Of a stretch of DNA of 64,000 nt, positions 35,565 through 44,938 are shown piece by piece. Origin of the DNA: Thermodesulfobium sp. 4217-1 (GTDB taxonomy: Bacteria; Thermodesulfobiota; Thermodesulfobiia; Thermodesulfobiales; Thermodesulfobiaceae); assembly GCF_039822205.1 (NCBI RefSeq), contig NZ_JBAGBW010000004.1, positions 1 through 64,000 on the forward strand. The letters are read 5' to 3'. Both the position numbers and the translations under genes were made by a program. How positions within the stretch are numbered: position 1 is the first letter of the stretch; the number at the start of each line of letters is the position of its first letter. The notes under the pieces were generated by a model that saw nothing but the letters and a program-made list of their open reading frames with translations, had not been told where the DNA came from and did not search any database.

Positions 35565-36770
35565 CTAAAGATGTATAGTCATAAATACATTTAAAACTAT
35601 ACTGACTATTGCAGTAGCAAGAATTACCCACAGAGGGCTGATCTTTAATGACAGTGCTGTAAATGAAACTGCTAATATAACAAGCTGTTTTATATCCCAG
35701 CTAATCAGAGTCGCAAATGTAAATGTAACATTTATTAACAATCCAACAAAAGAGCTCAATATGCTCATAATAATCCTTTGAAATATCCAGAAATTTTTCA
35801 ATTTACTAAATATAGGCTCCACTGTAATGAGAACAATCAAGGCAGGTAGATAGATGCTGGTCATTGCAACCACTGCGCCTAAAATGCCGAATATCACAAA
35901 ACCTATGAATACCGATACCATACCAGGTCCAGGAGTAACCCTACCAAATATCATGCCATCGAGAAAGGTTTGAGGAGATATCATGTGAAATTTTTCTACT
36001 ATTTCTTTAAACATCAGTGATGTCCCAGAATAACCGCTTCCAAAAGACACTATGCTTATTTTGACAAAAGTAACAGATAGATTATATAGATTTTTGCTGT
36101 AGAAAAATGAAAACAGCATTACTGATGCTAAAATTAAGAGCATAAACAAAATCGATTTCAGATTTTTAAATACAGCATATCTACCTTCAACAGCGTAATC
36201 TTGTTTTAAATTTACTTTAATATTGTTAAAAAGGAAGAGCCCTAAGATAGCTGAAAGAAAAATTGTCATAAATGAGCTAAATTTTAGCCAAAAAAGTATA
36301 GTGCCAATTATAGCTATAAGAAAAGACCTTGCGTTTTTGATATTCATTTTTCCAATGACAAAGGTAGCCTGGATCATCAGTGCTACTACCACCGTTTGAA
36401 GGTTCATAAATATGTCCTTTGTAAAGTCTGAACCCTTTGTAAGGATGTAAAAATAAGAGAAAAAAATAATAAACAAAAATGAAGGGGTCATAAAACCAAC
36501 CAGGCTTACAGCAGATCCAGAGATACCGCGCAACTTCAGCCCAATATAACTGCAAAGCTGAATTATAGTAGCACCAGGAATAGTTTGACAAAGAGCGAGC
36601 CCTTCCAGAAATTCTTTATCGCTAAACCATTGTTTCTCTTTAACAATTTTTTTATTTATATTTACGATCATCAGCAAACCGCCAAAAGCAGTCAGTCCAA
36701 GATACAAAAAAGTCTTGAATATCTCCTTTAAACCTGGGGATGTAAATTTAAGATTATCTAAAGATTCCAA
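35565..36770 (-). CDS. chrA: Chromate-transporter (ChrA) family protein
   Basis: 401 residues, two tandem CHR domains as in long-chain ChrA proteins. The N-terminal half carries FLYLGLTAFGGLLMIVN and EGLALCQTIPGATIIQLCSYIG. The C-terminal half repeats it with FVKISIVSFGSGYSGTSLMFKE and DGMIFGRVTPGPGMVSVFIGFVIFG. About 10-12 helices. It exports chromate or transports another oxyanion such as sulfate. Start uncertain: the TTG at 36770 has no ribosome site at normal distance. GAGGG is followed six bases later by an in-frame ATA (36785), another candidate for a rare start. Confidence 0.87.
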   Translation of the reverse strand: MESLDNLKFTSPGLKEIFKTFLYLGLTAFGGLLMIVNINKKIVKEKQWFSDKEFLEGLALCQTIPGATIIQLCSYIGLKLRGISGSAVSLVGFMTPSFLFIIFFSYFYILTKGSDFTKDIFMNLQTVVVALMIQATFVIGKMNIKNARSFLIAIIGTILFWLKFSSFMTIFLSAILGLFLFNNIKVNLKQDYAVEGRYAVFKNLKSILFMLLILASVMLFSFFYSKNLYNLSVTFVKISIVSFGSGYSGTSLMFKEIVEKFHMISPQTFLDGMIFGRVTPGPGMVSVFIGFVIFGILGAVVAMTSIYLPALIVLITVEPIFSKLKNFWIFQRIIMSILSSFVGLLINVTFTFATLISWDIKQLVILAVSFTALSLKISPLWVILATAIVSIVLNVFMTIHL

Positions 36771-36853
36771 ATTATTTTGAGATATATTAAACCCTCAATT
36801 CAATATTTTATTTCTAAATATATTAACACTTTATTTAATTTTTAATCACCGAA

Positions 36854-36882
36854 TAAAAAAGAGGGCGAAATATCACGCCCTC
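36854..36882 (-). terminator. Rho-independent terminator
   Basis: On the minus strand GAGGGCG (from 36882) pairs with CGCCCTC (to 36861) around an eight-base loop and is followed by six T. It closes the transcription unit that includes the glycan genes up to 44147 or the His-rich relic just upstream. Confidence 0.85.
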
Positions 36883-36905
36883 AAGGTTTTAACATAGAGA
36901 AAAAT

Positions 36906-37034
36906 TTAATGATGCCACTCGTAATAGCCGTGATTGTAATAGTGTTCATGATGGTGATGATACCAATACCAGTCATGATGACAGTTGCAATTGTTATCAG
37001 GAGTTAAAATAATCTCTACATCAGCACTTAAAGA
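36906..37034 (-). pseudogene. 5'-truncated His-rich secreted peptide gene
   Basis: An open stretch of 42 codons follows the stop of the GT-C-like gene in the same frame, with no start codon of any usual kind. It reads SLSADVEIILTPDNN, then CNCHHDWYWYHHHHEHYY, and ends GYYEWHH just before a strong terminator. The LSADVEI part looks like the last residues of a signal peptide plus a mature N-terminus, so the gene seems to have lost its beginning. Small His/Tyr-rich exported peptides of this type are known in Gram-negative genomes. Read-through of the TAA is an alternative but less likely. Confidence 0.45.
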
Positions 37035-38300
37035 TTATTTTTTATAGCAACTCAAATTATAAATACCCAGCCTGTGAGATTCTTCATAAATATTTACTGC
37101 ATGCTCTTCTTTATCAAAATAATAAATACACTGTGAATTAAGGTTTGAATCGTATTTAATGAGATTTCTAACTCCATTTGGCATAGCAATAGAAAAAATA
37201 AGCATAGATAATCCTAAAGCAATAATATAAATATAATTGTTTGATTTTTTATCTTTATCTGGCAAAATTGATAGATAGTTAAAAGAAAGCAAAATAATCG
37301 GATATATAGAATATCTTGAGCTCAAAGCCTGCCAGATACCAAAATGAACTCTATCAATAGCTACAGCAAGTGCAGTAAGCGTCACAGCCAACAGGATCAA
37401 TATTTGGAATTCGCATCGCTTTTTAAAAGCTATATAAATTGAGCAAAGAAGAAAGACCAAGCCAACTATATATTCATACCTTGTTAAAACCTTAATATTA
37501 CCAATAAAGTTTAGAACATAAATTAATATATCAGAGAAATGTTTGAGAAAATATGAAAATGAAACACTTGACATGAATTGATAGTTAAAAAATATAAAAT
37601 AAAAATATGCGTTAATTAAAAACAAAATAATTGTAAAAATTGCTTCTTTATTTCTTTTTTTAAAAAATAAATAAATTACTGCAGGTATATAGAAAATAAG
37701 TCCTCCTCCACCAGTCCATACTCCTAAAAGAAGAAAAAATTGATATAAAAGTGCATTCTTAATTGAAAATTTATAAATTAAAAAATAATATGAGAGAAGT
37801 AGAAATAATACTTGATAGTATTGCTGAATTGATGCCATCGACCATGACATTAATGTGTGCGTTAAAAATGAAAAAAATATAATCGAAATGGGTAGAAGAT
37901 ACTTGAAATTATTAAATTTCTTTTTGTAAAGCTTATAAATTACGAAAAATGATAATACCCAGCCAAGATTGCCTATGATAGAAAGTACATAAAAGTTTGC
38001 CTTGCCCATAATACAATATTGCAACAGTTCAACTACTCTATTGAAAAATATCCTGTGTTCATTGTGCTGAGAGAACAAAAGCCAGACTTTCTCGCCAAGA
38101 TTATTGCTAGTAACGAATTTGTTTAGAAATCCTAAAACTGCATCGTAGTCATCATCAGCAGGAATGTTTATAGAAAAAATTAAAACTGCTGCGATATAAA
38201 TTGCAAATGGAAGCAAAACCAACAACCGGTAAATTTTATCTCTAAACTTATCTGAAAGACTAAATTTCTTAAAAATATCTCTTACGCACTGCATATACAT
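37035..38300 (-). CDS. GT-C-like polytopic membrane protein, paralogue of the 48948-50681 gene
   Basis: About 421 residues, 9-11 membrane helices. After helix 1 comes an extracytoplasmic DDDYDAVLGFLNKF loop with acidic residues, where GT-C glycosyltransferases carry catalytic Asp. LLFSQHNEHRIFFNR, MASIQQYYQVLF, GGGGLIFYIPAVIYL and a SRYSIYPIILLSF motif are shared, in order, with the protein at 48948-50681. That protein has an extra C-terminal domain, absent here. A lipid-linked sugar transferase role is likely. The start is uncertain: ATGs at 38300 or 38294 have weak ribosome sites, and both lie inside the preceding GT2 gene. Confidence 0.65.
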   Translation of the reverse strand: MYMQCVRDIFKKFSLSDKFRDKIYRLLVLLPFAIYIAAVLIFSINIPADDDYDAVLGFLNKFVTSNNLGEKVWLLFSQHNEHRIFFNRVVELLQYCIMGKANFYVLSIIGNLGWVLSFFVIYKLYKKKFNNFKYLLPISIIFFSFLTHTLMSWSMASIQQYYQVLFLLLSYYFLIYKFSIKNALLYQFFLLLGVWTGGGGLIFYIPAVIYLFFKKRNKEAIFTIILFLINAYFYFIFFNYQFMSSVSFSYFLKHFSDILIYVLNFIGNIKVLTRYEYIVGLVFLLCSIYIAFKKRCEFQILILLAVTLTALAVAIDRVHFGIWQALSSRYSIYPIILLSFNYLSILPDKDKKSNNYIYIIALGLSMLIFSIAMPNGVRNLIKYDSNLNSQCIYYFDKEEHAVNIYEESHRLGIYNLSCYKK

Positions 38301-38979
38301 ACCACTTAATATATTTTGGAAGCCATCTAAAAAGCTTAAAATTGGATTTGCCCTCAGACCTGTCTTTCCAGGTAGAAGGCACTTCACCTATCCTACCACC
38401 GTTTAAGAATGTCTTTACAGTTATCTCCATGCCTATCTCAAAGCCGCCAGTACTCTCTATATTTATTCTTTTTAGAGCATTTCTACTGTACATCTTGAAG
38501 CTATTCGTTACATCGTGAGTAGGTATACCTATAAGATAGTGAAGGCTGATGCCTGCAAGTCTGGAAAGAAGGCCTTTAAGCTTTGGTCCGCCAAATTGAG
38601 CACCGCCTTTCATATACCTTGAGCCGCAAACCACGTCATATCCATTTCTTATTAGGTCAAACATCTTATCTGCTACAGATAAGTCATCAGAGAGATCTGC
38701 CATCACTACCAGGACTGCATCTTCAGTAGATTCCTCTATACCTGTCTTTATGGCATTTAGAGCACCTTTGCCGTATTTATTTCTCAAGAGAGATACTTTG
38801 TAATCACCTAAATTAACGCTTTTTAGTGCCTTTAGGGTAGTATCCTCATCAAAGTCATATACGATGTAGATTCTGTTGTATGACTTTATCTTATTCTTTA
38901 TTTCGCTAAGCGTTTTAAGGATGTTGTCCCCTTCGTTGTAAACGGGGACTACAATTCCTAAGGTTATTTCATGGTTCAA
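38269..38979 (-). CDS. GT2 glycosyltransferase, dolichyl/polyprenyl-phosphate mannosyltransferase-like
   Basis: 236 residues. GT-A motifs: GIVVPVYNEGDNILKTLSEI, VVMADLSDDLSVADKMFDL (DxD-type metal site), VCGSRYMKGGAQFGGPKLKGLLSR and THDVTNSFKMYSRNALKRI. This set is typical of DPM1/DpgS-like enzymes that charge polyprenyl phosphate with a sugar, which GT-C enzymes then use outside. That fits its overlap with the downstream GT-C-like gene. TTG start directly after the epimerase stop codon, with AAGG five bases before. Confidence 0.88.
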   Translation of the reverse strand: MNHEITLGIVVPVYNEGDNILKTLSEIKNKIKSYNRIYIVYDFDEDTTLKALKSVNLGDYKVSLLRNKYGKGALNAIKTGIEESTEDAVLVVMADLSDDLSVADKMFDLIRNGYDVVCGSRYMKGGAQFGGPKLKGLLSRLAGISLHYLIGIPTHDVTNSFKMYSRNALKRINIESTGGFEIGMEITVKTFLNGGRIGEVPSTWKDRSEGKSNFKLFRWLPKYIKWYVYAVRKRYF

Positions 38980-40002
38980 TTAGACCTTACCCAGCTCAAT
39001 TTGTTTTTTTATCCATGGGATTATCTCGTCTAAGGCCTCTTCCAGGGTTACCTTGGCCTCAAAGTTTAGAAGCCTCTTTGCCTTTGATACGTCAGGAGAT
39101 CTCTTCTGAACGTCGTATGGAAATGGCTCATCTGATACATATCTGAAGGGTTTTGAATTGCCGTGAATCTTTTTCCAGATAATCTGAGCCAGTTCAAGAA
39201 CAGTGTGAGCTTTAGAGGTGGATATGTTAAAGTCCTCGTTTACAGCATTTTCGCTTTCAATACAATATCTGATACCCCTTGCAAGGTCTCCTCCATAGGT
39301 ATAGTGTCTGAGTTGATTTCCACTACCAAGTATGTGAAGGGGATCTTGGCCCTTTAGGACCTTTTGGACCAGATCTGGGACTACGTGACTCATAGCAAGT
39401 TTTACGTTGCCAGACATAACGCTCTCATCTGAAAGAGCTCTTCTCTCCCCTATTCCAATACAGTTAAAGGGCCTGATAATGGTGTATGGAAGTCTGTATT
39501 GTTCCCATGCTCCCTGAGCAAAGTATTCGCAGGCAAGTTTCTGAAAGCCGTATGTGGAGGATGGAGGCGGACACTTTCTCTCTTCTCCCTCTGGAGTAGG
39601 AAATACCGATGTGTTTTCAAATACCATAGAGGATGAAAGTACGTTTATCTTCTTTAATTTCTTGTTTTTAAATGCCCATATAGCAGCGTCAAAGGTAGAT
39701 GCTATTATCCTTTCGTTTTCAGCCAAGAGATCGTATGCAAACTTGTGAAAATACGGTATGCCTCCTATCATAGCAGCTCCTGCTACCACCTGATCGCAGT
39801 CAGAGATTAGCTCCTTTAAGAGTTCTGTATCCTTTACGTCTCCTTTTACAAGCCTATACTTTGAATTTGTATCATAGCTTTTAGATAGCTCACCGTATTT
39901 TGAAAAGTTATCTATTCCTACTACCTCATGGCCGTTGTTCAAAAGCTCTTCTACAAGATATCCTCCTACAAAACCAGCAGATCCAGTTACAAGTATCTTC
40001 AT
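38980..40002 (-). CDS. NAD-dependent nucleotide-sugar epimerase/dehydratase
   Basis: 340 residues, extended SDR. N-terminal VTGSAGFVGGYLVEELLNNGH is the NAD loop. Catalytic S-Y-K: LSSSMVFEN, then STYGFQKLACEYFAQ (Y-x3-K). Substrate part has YTIIRPFNCIGIGE. It acts on a UDP- or GDP-sugar for the glycan cluster; which reaction (4-epimerase, 4,6-dehydratase-like or other) cannot be fixed. ATG with AGGAGG nine bases upstream. It lies between a nucleotide-sugar dehydrogenase and a GT2 gene in the same operon. Confidence 0.9.
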   Translation of the reverse strand: MKILVTGSAGFVGGYLVEELLNNGHEVVGIDNFSKYGELSKSYDTNSKYRLVKGDVKDTELLKELISDCDQVVAGAAMIGGIPYFHKFAYDLLAENERIIASTFDAAIWAFKNKKLKKINVLSSSMVFENTSVFPTPEGEERKCPPPSSTYGFQKLACEYFAQGAWEQYRLPYTIIRPFNCIGIGERRALSDESVMSGNVKLAMSHVVPDLVQKVLKGQDPLHILGSGNQLRHYTYGGDLARGIRYCIESENAVNEDFNISTSKAHTVLELAQIIWKKIHGNSKPFRYVSDEPFPYDVQKRSPDVSKAKRLLNFEAKVTLEEALDEIIPWIKKQIELGKV

Positions 40003-40020
40003 TAAATTAGCCTCCTAAAA

Positions 40021-41229
40021 TTAGATTTGTTTTTTATTCTTAAAATCCTTTTTAAACATAGTGTTCCACGGATCAATTAATATCTTTTCATCAGGTATCT
40101 CTAAATTATTATATTTGCTATGCGGACAGCCTATGAATATGATATCGCTTTTTTCTATTAACTCATCTTCGGATAAAAATCTAGGATCTTTTATAAATGG
40201 ATCTGAGCAAAAGAGCGTGCAGTTTTCAAACTCTAATATGTGTTTTAACTTGTATGAAAGAGATTCTCTCTTGTCATCGCTATCTGGCTTAAATGCCATG
40301 CCAAGAATGCCTACTGTTTTGTTCTCAAGAGATATTCTTTGTTTTAGCTGCTCTACAAGAAAGTAAGGAAGTCCTTCGTTTACGAGCATAGCTGCATGTC
40401 CTAAGAAGAAATTGTTCTTGCTAAAGGCAGCAAGCTGCATGGTATCCTTAAAAAGACATGGCCCTGCAGTAAAGCCTGCTCTAGGAAGGTCCTTTGCTCT
40501 CGGGTAGTTATACACAATAGCATCATATATCTTGTAGAAGTCGAGGTCGTTTTGAGAGGCAATCTGATAGAACTGATTTGCAATAGAGAACTTTATATAC
40601 CTATAAACATTTGTAAAGAGCTTTGCTAACTCTGCTTCCATAAAAGAGAGCCTTATTACTTCTGACGTAATAGTCTTAAATAGTTTTTCAGCCTCAGAAA
40701 AAGATTCTTCGTCATCAGATGAGATTATCTGAGGGAGACTGGATATTTCAGATATAGCATAGCCCTGGGCAATTCTTTCAGGACAAAAGGATACCCTTGT
40801 CTTCAGATTGTTCTTTCTAAGGTAGTCAACAATCTTTTCAGTAGTACCAGGATATACCGTGCTTCTTAAGATTATATGCTGGTCATCTGAAAATAGATTT
40901 ATAAATCGTGATAGAAAGTCTCTGAATAAGACAAAATTAGGAGATAGGTGCTCATCTACTGGGGTTCCTATTACTATGACGATGAACTTTGAATCCTTAA
41001 TTACATCTCTATCGTCAGTAACGAAAAGGGTTTTATCAAGAGTAGTTTTTAATATTTCATCTGCACCGTATTCCATAAAGGGCATCACTTTATTCTTTAC
41101 CAGATCTATTGCATCCTTATTAATGTCATACAGGATAGTTTTTAGATTTTTGCTTGCAAAGGATAGTCCAAGTGGTAGTCCCACATGACCTAGACCGCCA
41201 ACTATACATACGTCATACTTAAAGCTCAA
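40021..41229 (-). CDS. UDP-glucose/GDP-mannose dehydrogenase family protein
   Basis: 402 residues from the TTG at 41229, which has GGAGG five bases upstream; a TTG four codons earlier overlaps that ribosome site. N-terminal NAD domain VCIVGGLGHVGLPLGLSFASK. The central domain holds ELAKLFTNVYRYIKFSIANQF with the conserved Lys and Asn. The active site region GFTAGPCLFKDTMQL contains the catalytic Cys. C-terminal domain GILGMAFKPDSDDKRESLSYKL. It makes a UDP-uronic acid (or aminuronic acid) by two-step oxidation. Confidence 0.9.
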   Translation of the reverse strand: MSFKYDVCIVGGLGHVGLPLGLSFASKNLKTILYDINKDAIDLVKNKVMPFMEYGADEILKTTLDKTLFVTDDRDVIKDSKFIVIVIGTPVDEHLSPNFVLFRDFLSRFINLFSDDQHIILRSTVYPGTTEKIVDYLRKNNLKTRVSFCPERIAQGYAISEISSLPQIISSDDEESFSEAEKLFKTITSEVIRLSFMEAELAKLFTNVYRYIKFSIANQFYQIASQNDLDFYKIYDAIVYNYPRAKDLPRAGFTAGPCLFKDTMQLAAFSKNNFFLGHAAMLVNEGLPYFLVEQLKQRISLENKTVGILGMAFKPDSDDKRESLSYKLKHILEFENCTLFCSDPFIKDPRFLSEDELIEKSDIIFIGCPHSKYNNLEIPDEKILIDPWNTMFKKDFKNKKQI

Positions 41230-41258
41230 TTTAACCTCCAAATTTAGTTAAGTAAGAT

Positions 41259-41699
41259 TTATCTCTTAAAGATTGCCTTGTCGTACACTACATAATTTAA
41301 CAGTGATGCTATTCCGATTCCAATTGCAACATTCAGCATATAGTTTAATTTAAAAAAGTAGTCAAAGAAGGCAAAAGAAACTGTTCTGATGACAATTGCA
41401 AATGTGTTGGAAGAGTAGAAAAGAATTAGTTGTTTTAAAAGCTTGTATCCTTTTTCAAAAACGCAGTCTCTCCATGTCCAGGCCCTGTGTAAAAAAAATG
41501 CAAACAATATGCTCAAGATGAGGGCAATAAAGTTAGAAATATTTTTTAAAAGAGTAGAGTTCATTCTGAAGAGATCTATGAAGACATATATTAGAAGAAA
41601 GTTAAAGGCAGCAGAAATTAAACCTATCAGGATAAACCTAATTACCCTTTCTTTATGCGTGAGAAAAACTTTATCAGCATTCAATTCTAAATCTTTAAT
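41259..41699 (-). CDS. GtrA-like flippase-type membrane protein, apparent ATT start
   Basis: About 146 residues, four helices, GtrA family. Motifs: RFILIGLISAAFNFLLIYVF, ALILSILFAFFLHRAWTW and IGIASLLNYVVYDKAIFKR. GtrA proteins help move polyprenyl-phosphate sugars across the membrane, which matches the DPM1-like GT2 and GT-C genes here. GGAGG lies five bases before an in-frame ATT (41699). The only usual start nearby, TTG at 41711, overlaps GGAGG itself. A further TTG comes nine codons on. The first residue is therefore probably encoded by ATT. Confidence 0.85.
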   Translation of the reverse strand: MKDLELNADKVFLTHKERVIRFILIGLISAAFNFLLIYVFIDLFRMNSTLLKNISNFIALILSILFAFFLHRAWTWRDCVFEKGYKLLKQLILFYSSNTFAIVIRTVSFAFFDYFFKLNYMLNVAIGIGIASLLNYVVYDKAIFKR

Positions 41700-41757
41700 A
41701 TGAACCTCCAATTGGTTGTGATCACAAATTAAAAAAACAATTCATAATTATTCTACA

Positions 41758-44147
41758 TTACTTTTCAATATTTAATTCTATTGGCTTAGATTCATAATAA
41801 CCAGTTTCATCATAATTTATTATTCTTAAGGTTAAAATGTGTTTCCCATAACTTAATTCGTTCAAAGGTATTGAACCACTAAATCCGGAATATTCATAAT
41901 TTAAATTATTAAAAGCCTTACTTACATCAGGTCTTTTGACTCCACTTCCTAACGGATAAAAATATTTATTATCTATTACTGCAATAACACCTCTATCAGC
42001 ATTTTTTGCAACGCTGTCTACTGCCCAGCCAGATATTTGGATAATGTCATTTTTATCATTTTTTGTTAGATTTATATCAGTTGGAGGTGTAGGATTTTGT
42101 GATAAGTTATATAAAGGTTTTGTATTATTTAATGTGATTGATTCTATTGTGTAAGAGGTTGGTTGATTTAATAAATGAGTGTTTTGAGTCAAAAAGCTAA
42201 TATCTTTAAATTTAGCATCAGAATTATAAAAAATCACATTATAGCTATTATCATAATCTAAGTTTATGCCTTTTGTAATAATTTTAAAAGATTTTATTTT
42301 CAAGAGGTTATAAGCATCCCCATTCATTATGTCGTTTAAATCGCTTTGGTTTCTAATAAAATATTTTACAAAAAGGTGATCCCCAGATACAGTAGGAATA
42401 AATCTATATGGACCAACTATTTGATTGTTTGATAGCTTAAAAGATATGTAAATTTGGCTAAGAGGTTTGTAAAGAATATCTATAATATGAGATATAAAGG
42501 TCGGATTGATATAAATATCCATAAAATCAGCATTTGAGGGCAAATCAACCCATTGATTTAATTCAGTTTTTATACTTGATATTGAAGTCAAATTTAGATC
42601 ATGACATGAATCTCTTCTTGTAAGAAGACTATACCTATTTCCCTGAATTTCAGTTCTATAACAAGATAATATTGCCATAAAAGTATATGGCTCAGAGAAT
42701 AAGGGATATCTGTTATCAATATCCTCAAATGTGTAAATTATTTTTTGCAAAGCTATATCGCTTAAAATTTGCTTTGCATTCTGCTCATCAAGATATGGAG
42801 TATATGCAGAATAAGCTTGTGGGATAATTTGTGGGGTAAATTTAAAATTATAACCCTGAGCCATCATAAGATCCCAGGGAATTATTGTAACAGATTTATC
42901 TCCAATAGTCTGAAGAATCGCTGAATCAATTTTAAATTGGTTACGAATAGCGCTATCTGTTGATTGCTGAAGTTTGATTCTTTCGTGTTTGTTAAAACTT
43001 AGATTTATAAAATTAATAATGGATTTAGTACTATTGGCACCGTTAATATTTACTGAACCACCAATTAAATTAAAGCAAAATATAAACAAGAAAATAAAAT
43101 TTATGAAATTATTTGACAACCTCATTCTTGAATAAAGAAGAATGGTAAATGCTATTACAATTATACAAACTGTAAAAAAGGATAAAGCATGTCCGCCAGC
43201 TATACCAGGATCCTGTCTAACAAAACCTTCTTTAAAAACAAGAAATAACAATAATAAAAGTAAAAAAAGTTGAGAAAAAAGAATTTTTTGCTTATTTTTA
43301 TACGAATTTAAAATTAAATAAATAAAATATAAAAGTGTAGTTATCGCACCAAATGTCTGTAAAATCCTACCATTTAAAAACATTGCTGGAGTATATCCTT
43401 TTATTATTTCATATACTCCCATAAAGAGATCAGGTAAATTAGACAAATTTTGTCCAATAAGTAGATAGATAAGTAGAAAAACTAAGATAAATGAAAATAA
43501 TCCGACAAAGCCTTGAAAGAAATTTTTTTTACTTTTGAAATTATATTCTATTAAAAATGGATATATTAGTAAGAATAATATTGAAAAGGGGATAATGTTA
43601 AATTTGATAAGCGAGCTAAATGCGAACAAAGCCCCAGACAAGACATATCTTATCAAAATAATCTTATTATTTTTTATAAAATCGCAATTAAAAGTATCAG
43701 CAATTATCAGAGTTGCCATCAGGCAAAGAAGCATTGAGATAGGGATAGAAGATGATACTATGATGCTAATTGCAATTATATATATATATATATATATGAT
43801 GCTATTGAATTGTGAATATTAGAATCTTTGTTCTTAAAAACATATAAATACAGAAAATAAATAAATATTGCACAGAAACTAAGTCTTACAAAAATACTTG
43901 TGATAGCTGTTATAAGCCATAACAAATGATTGCTATAAAAATAAGTATTCTCCAAAAAGCCAAGAGGTCCAAAGGTAAATATTATCTCTTTACCCCATTG
44001 CAAATTATTTGAAAATGCATATCCAAGAAGCCAGCACCATGATGTGTCTAGAGTATCGCCAGTTGGAGCAAAAACCTTTACAAGATCAGGAATAGTAGTT
44101 AAAATAAGAATAAATACAGTTATAATTAAAAAAGTTTTCTTTCTCAT
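41758..44147 (-). pseudogene. GT-C-like membrane protein, frame broken at a TA repeat (phase-variable candidate)
   Basis: The first part starts at ATG 44147: signal/TM, then DTLDTSWCWLLGYAF and KEIIFTFGPLGFLENTYF, an extracytoplasmic acidic loop typical of GT-C-like proteins. It runs into a TA repeat and stops. The second part, in another frame, continues at once as IIAISIIVSSSIPISMLL, many helices, and a soluble C-terminus to 41758. Removing one TA unit, or adding two, joins them into one protein of about 790 residues. The C-terminal domain (ISGWAVDSVAKNADRG to YESKPIELNIEK) is homologous to the C-terminus of the 48948-50681 protein. It is off in this sequence. Confidence 0.8.
43777..43797. 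repeat. (TA)10.5 dinucleotide tract inside the GT-C-like gene
   Basis: 21 bases of uninterrupted alternating T and A within coding sequence, at the exact place where the reading frame changes. Slippage by one repeat unit would switch the frame. No other tract of this length occurs within a gene in the window. Confidence 0.9.
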
Positions 44148-44479
44148 TTCTTATAGAAAATTCCTTTCATTTCAATTACTGATCTTTGTACATAACTTTA
44201 GATGCAATAAAATATTTCGCATATCCATTTATATTCCAAATTAAATTTTAATTTTAACAAATTCTATCTTAAAAGTAAAAAAAGCTAATTATAAAAAAGA
44301 TTTGTACATTGACAATAGCCCTATAAATTTATACGGTACTCATTTGGATATAAAAAAAGCCTAAAATCATTCGAAATATAAAAAAATTTATTTGTAGCAC
44401 ATTATATTAATAGATTAATATGTGCTTTTATTTAAAATTTTTTGTATAATAATGATAAACACAAATGAGGTGTTAATTT
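44148..44479. other. Intergenic region between divergent genes
   Basis: 332 bases, very AT-rich. It holds the inverted repeat at 44396-44426 and a TATAAT at 44445-44450 before the carbonic anhydrase gene, with no good -35. AAGGA lies 14 bases before the ATG at 44147. I see no further gene. Confidence 0.5.
44396..44426. repeat. Inverted repeat upstream of the carbonic anhydrase gene
   Basis: AGCACAT pairs with ATGTGCT, and after a three-base bulge ATTAA pairs with TTAAT around a TAGA loop. TTTTA follows. As it lies upstream of the likely -10 (44445) and no gene reads into it, an operator is as plausible as a terminator. Confidence 0.4.
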
Positions 44480-44854
44480 ATGGACTTTGCAAGCACTATA
44501 AATTGCATGGATGGAAGAACTCAAGAACCTGTTATAAATTGGATAAAAGATAACTATGACGTAAAATATGTCGATATGATTACTGAAGCAGGACCAATCA
44601 AAATTATTTCTGAAAACTCAGATATTTGCCTAATAAATTCTATAAAAGAAAGATTAAACATTTCCATAAATATTCACGGCTCAAAACTTATTGCGATAGT
44701 TGGACACTATGACTGTGCCAGAAATCCAGAGAATATGAACACTCAAGTAATGCAAATAAGAGAATGCATAAAAATAGTCAAACATTGGTATGATGTAGAA
44801 ATTATAGGCCTATGGGTAAATGAAAATTGGCAGGTTGAGAAGATAAAGATATAA
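44480..44854 (+). CDS. Mini beta-carbonic-anhydrase-like protein
   Basis: 124 residues, much shorter than the usual 180-220 of beta-carbonic anhydrases. Zinc ligands are recognisable: C9 in NCMDGR, with the catalytic D11/R13 dyad of CxDxR, then H76 and C79 in VGHYDCARNP (HxxC). The helical arms that build the normal dimer are missing. It could hydrate CO2 or be a zinc protein that has lost activity. ATG with GAGGTG eight bases before. It is followed, after 84 bp, by the large c-di-GMP gene in the same direction. Confidence 0.7.
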   Translation: MDFASTINCMDGRTQEPVINWIKDNYDVKYVDMITEAGPIKIISENSDICLINSIKERLNISINIHGSKLIAIVGHYDCARNPENMNTQVMQIRECIKIVKHWYDVEIIGLWVNENWQVEKIKI

Positions 44855-44938
44855 TTTGCCGATTTAATTAGTAGTATAATTATTACAAATCTCTATAAAT
44901 TTAAATCATAAGGAGCATAGTTCTGAAAGCGTGTAATT

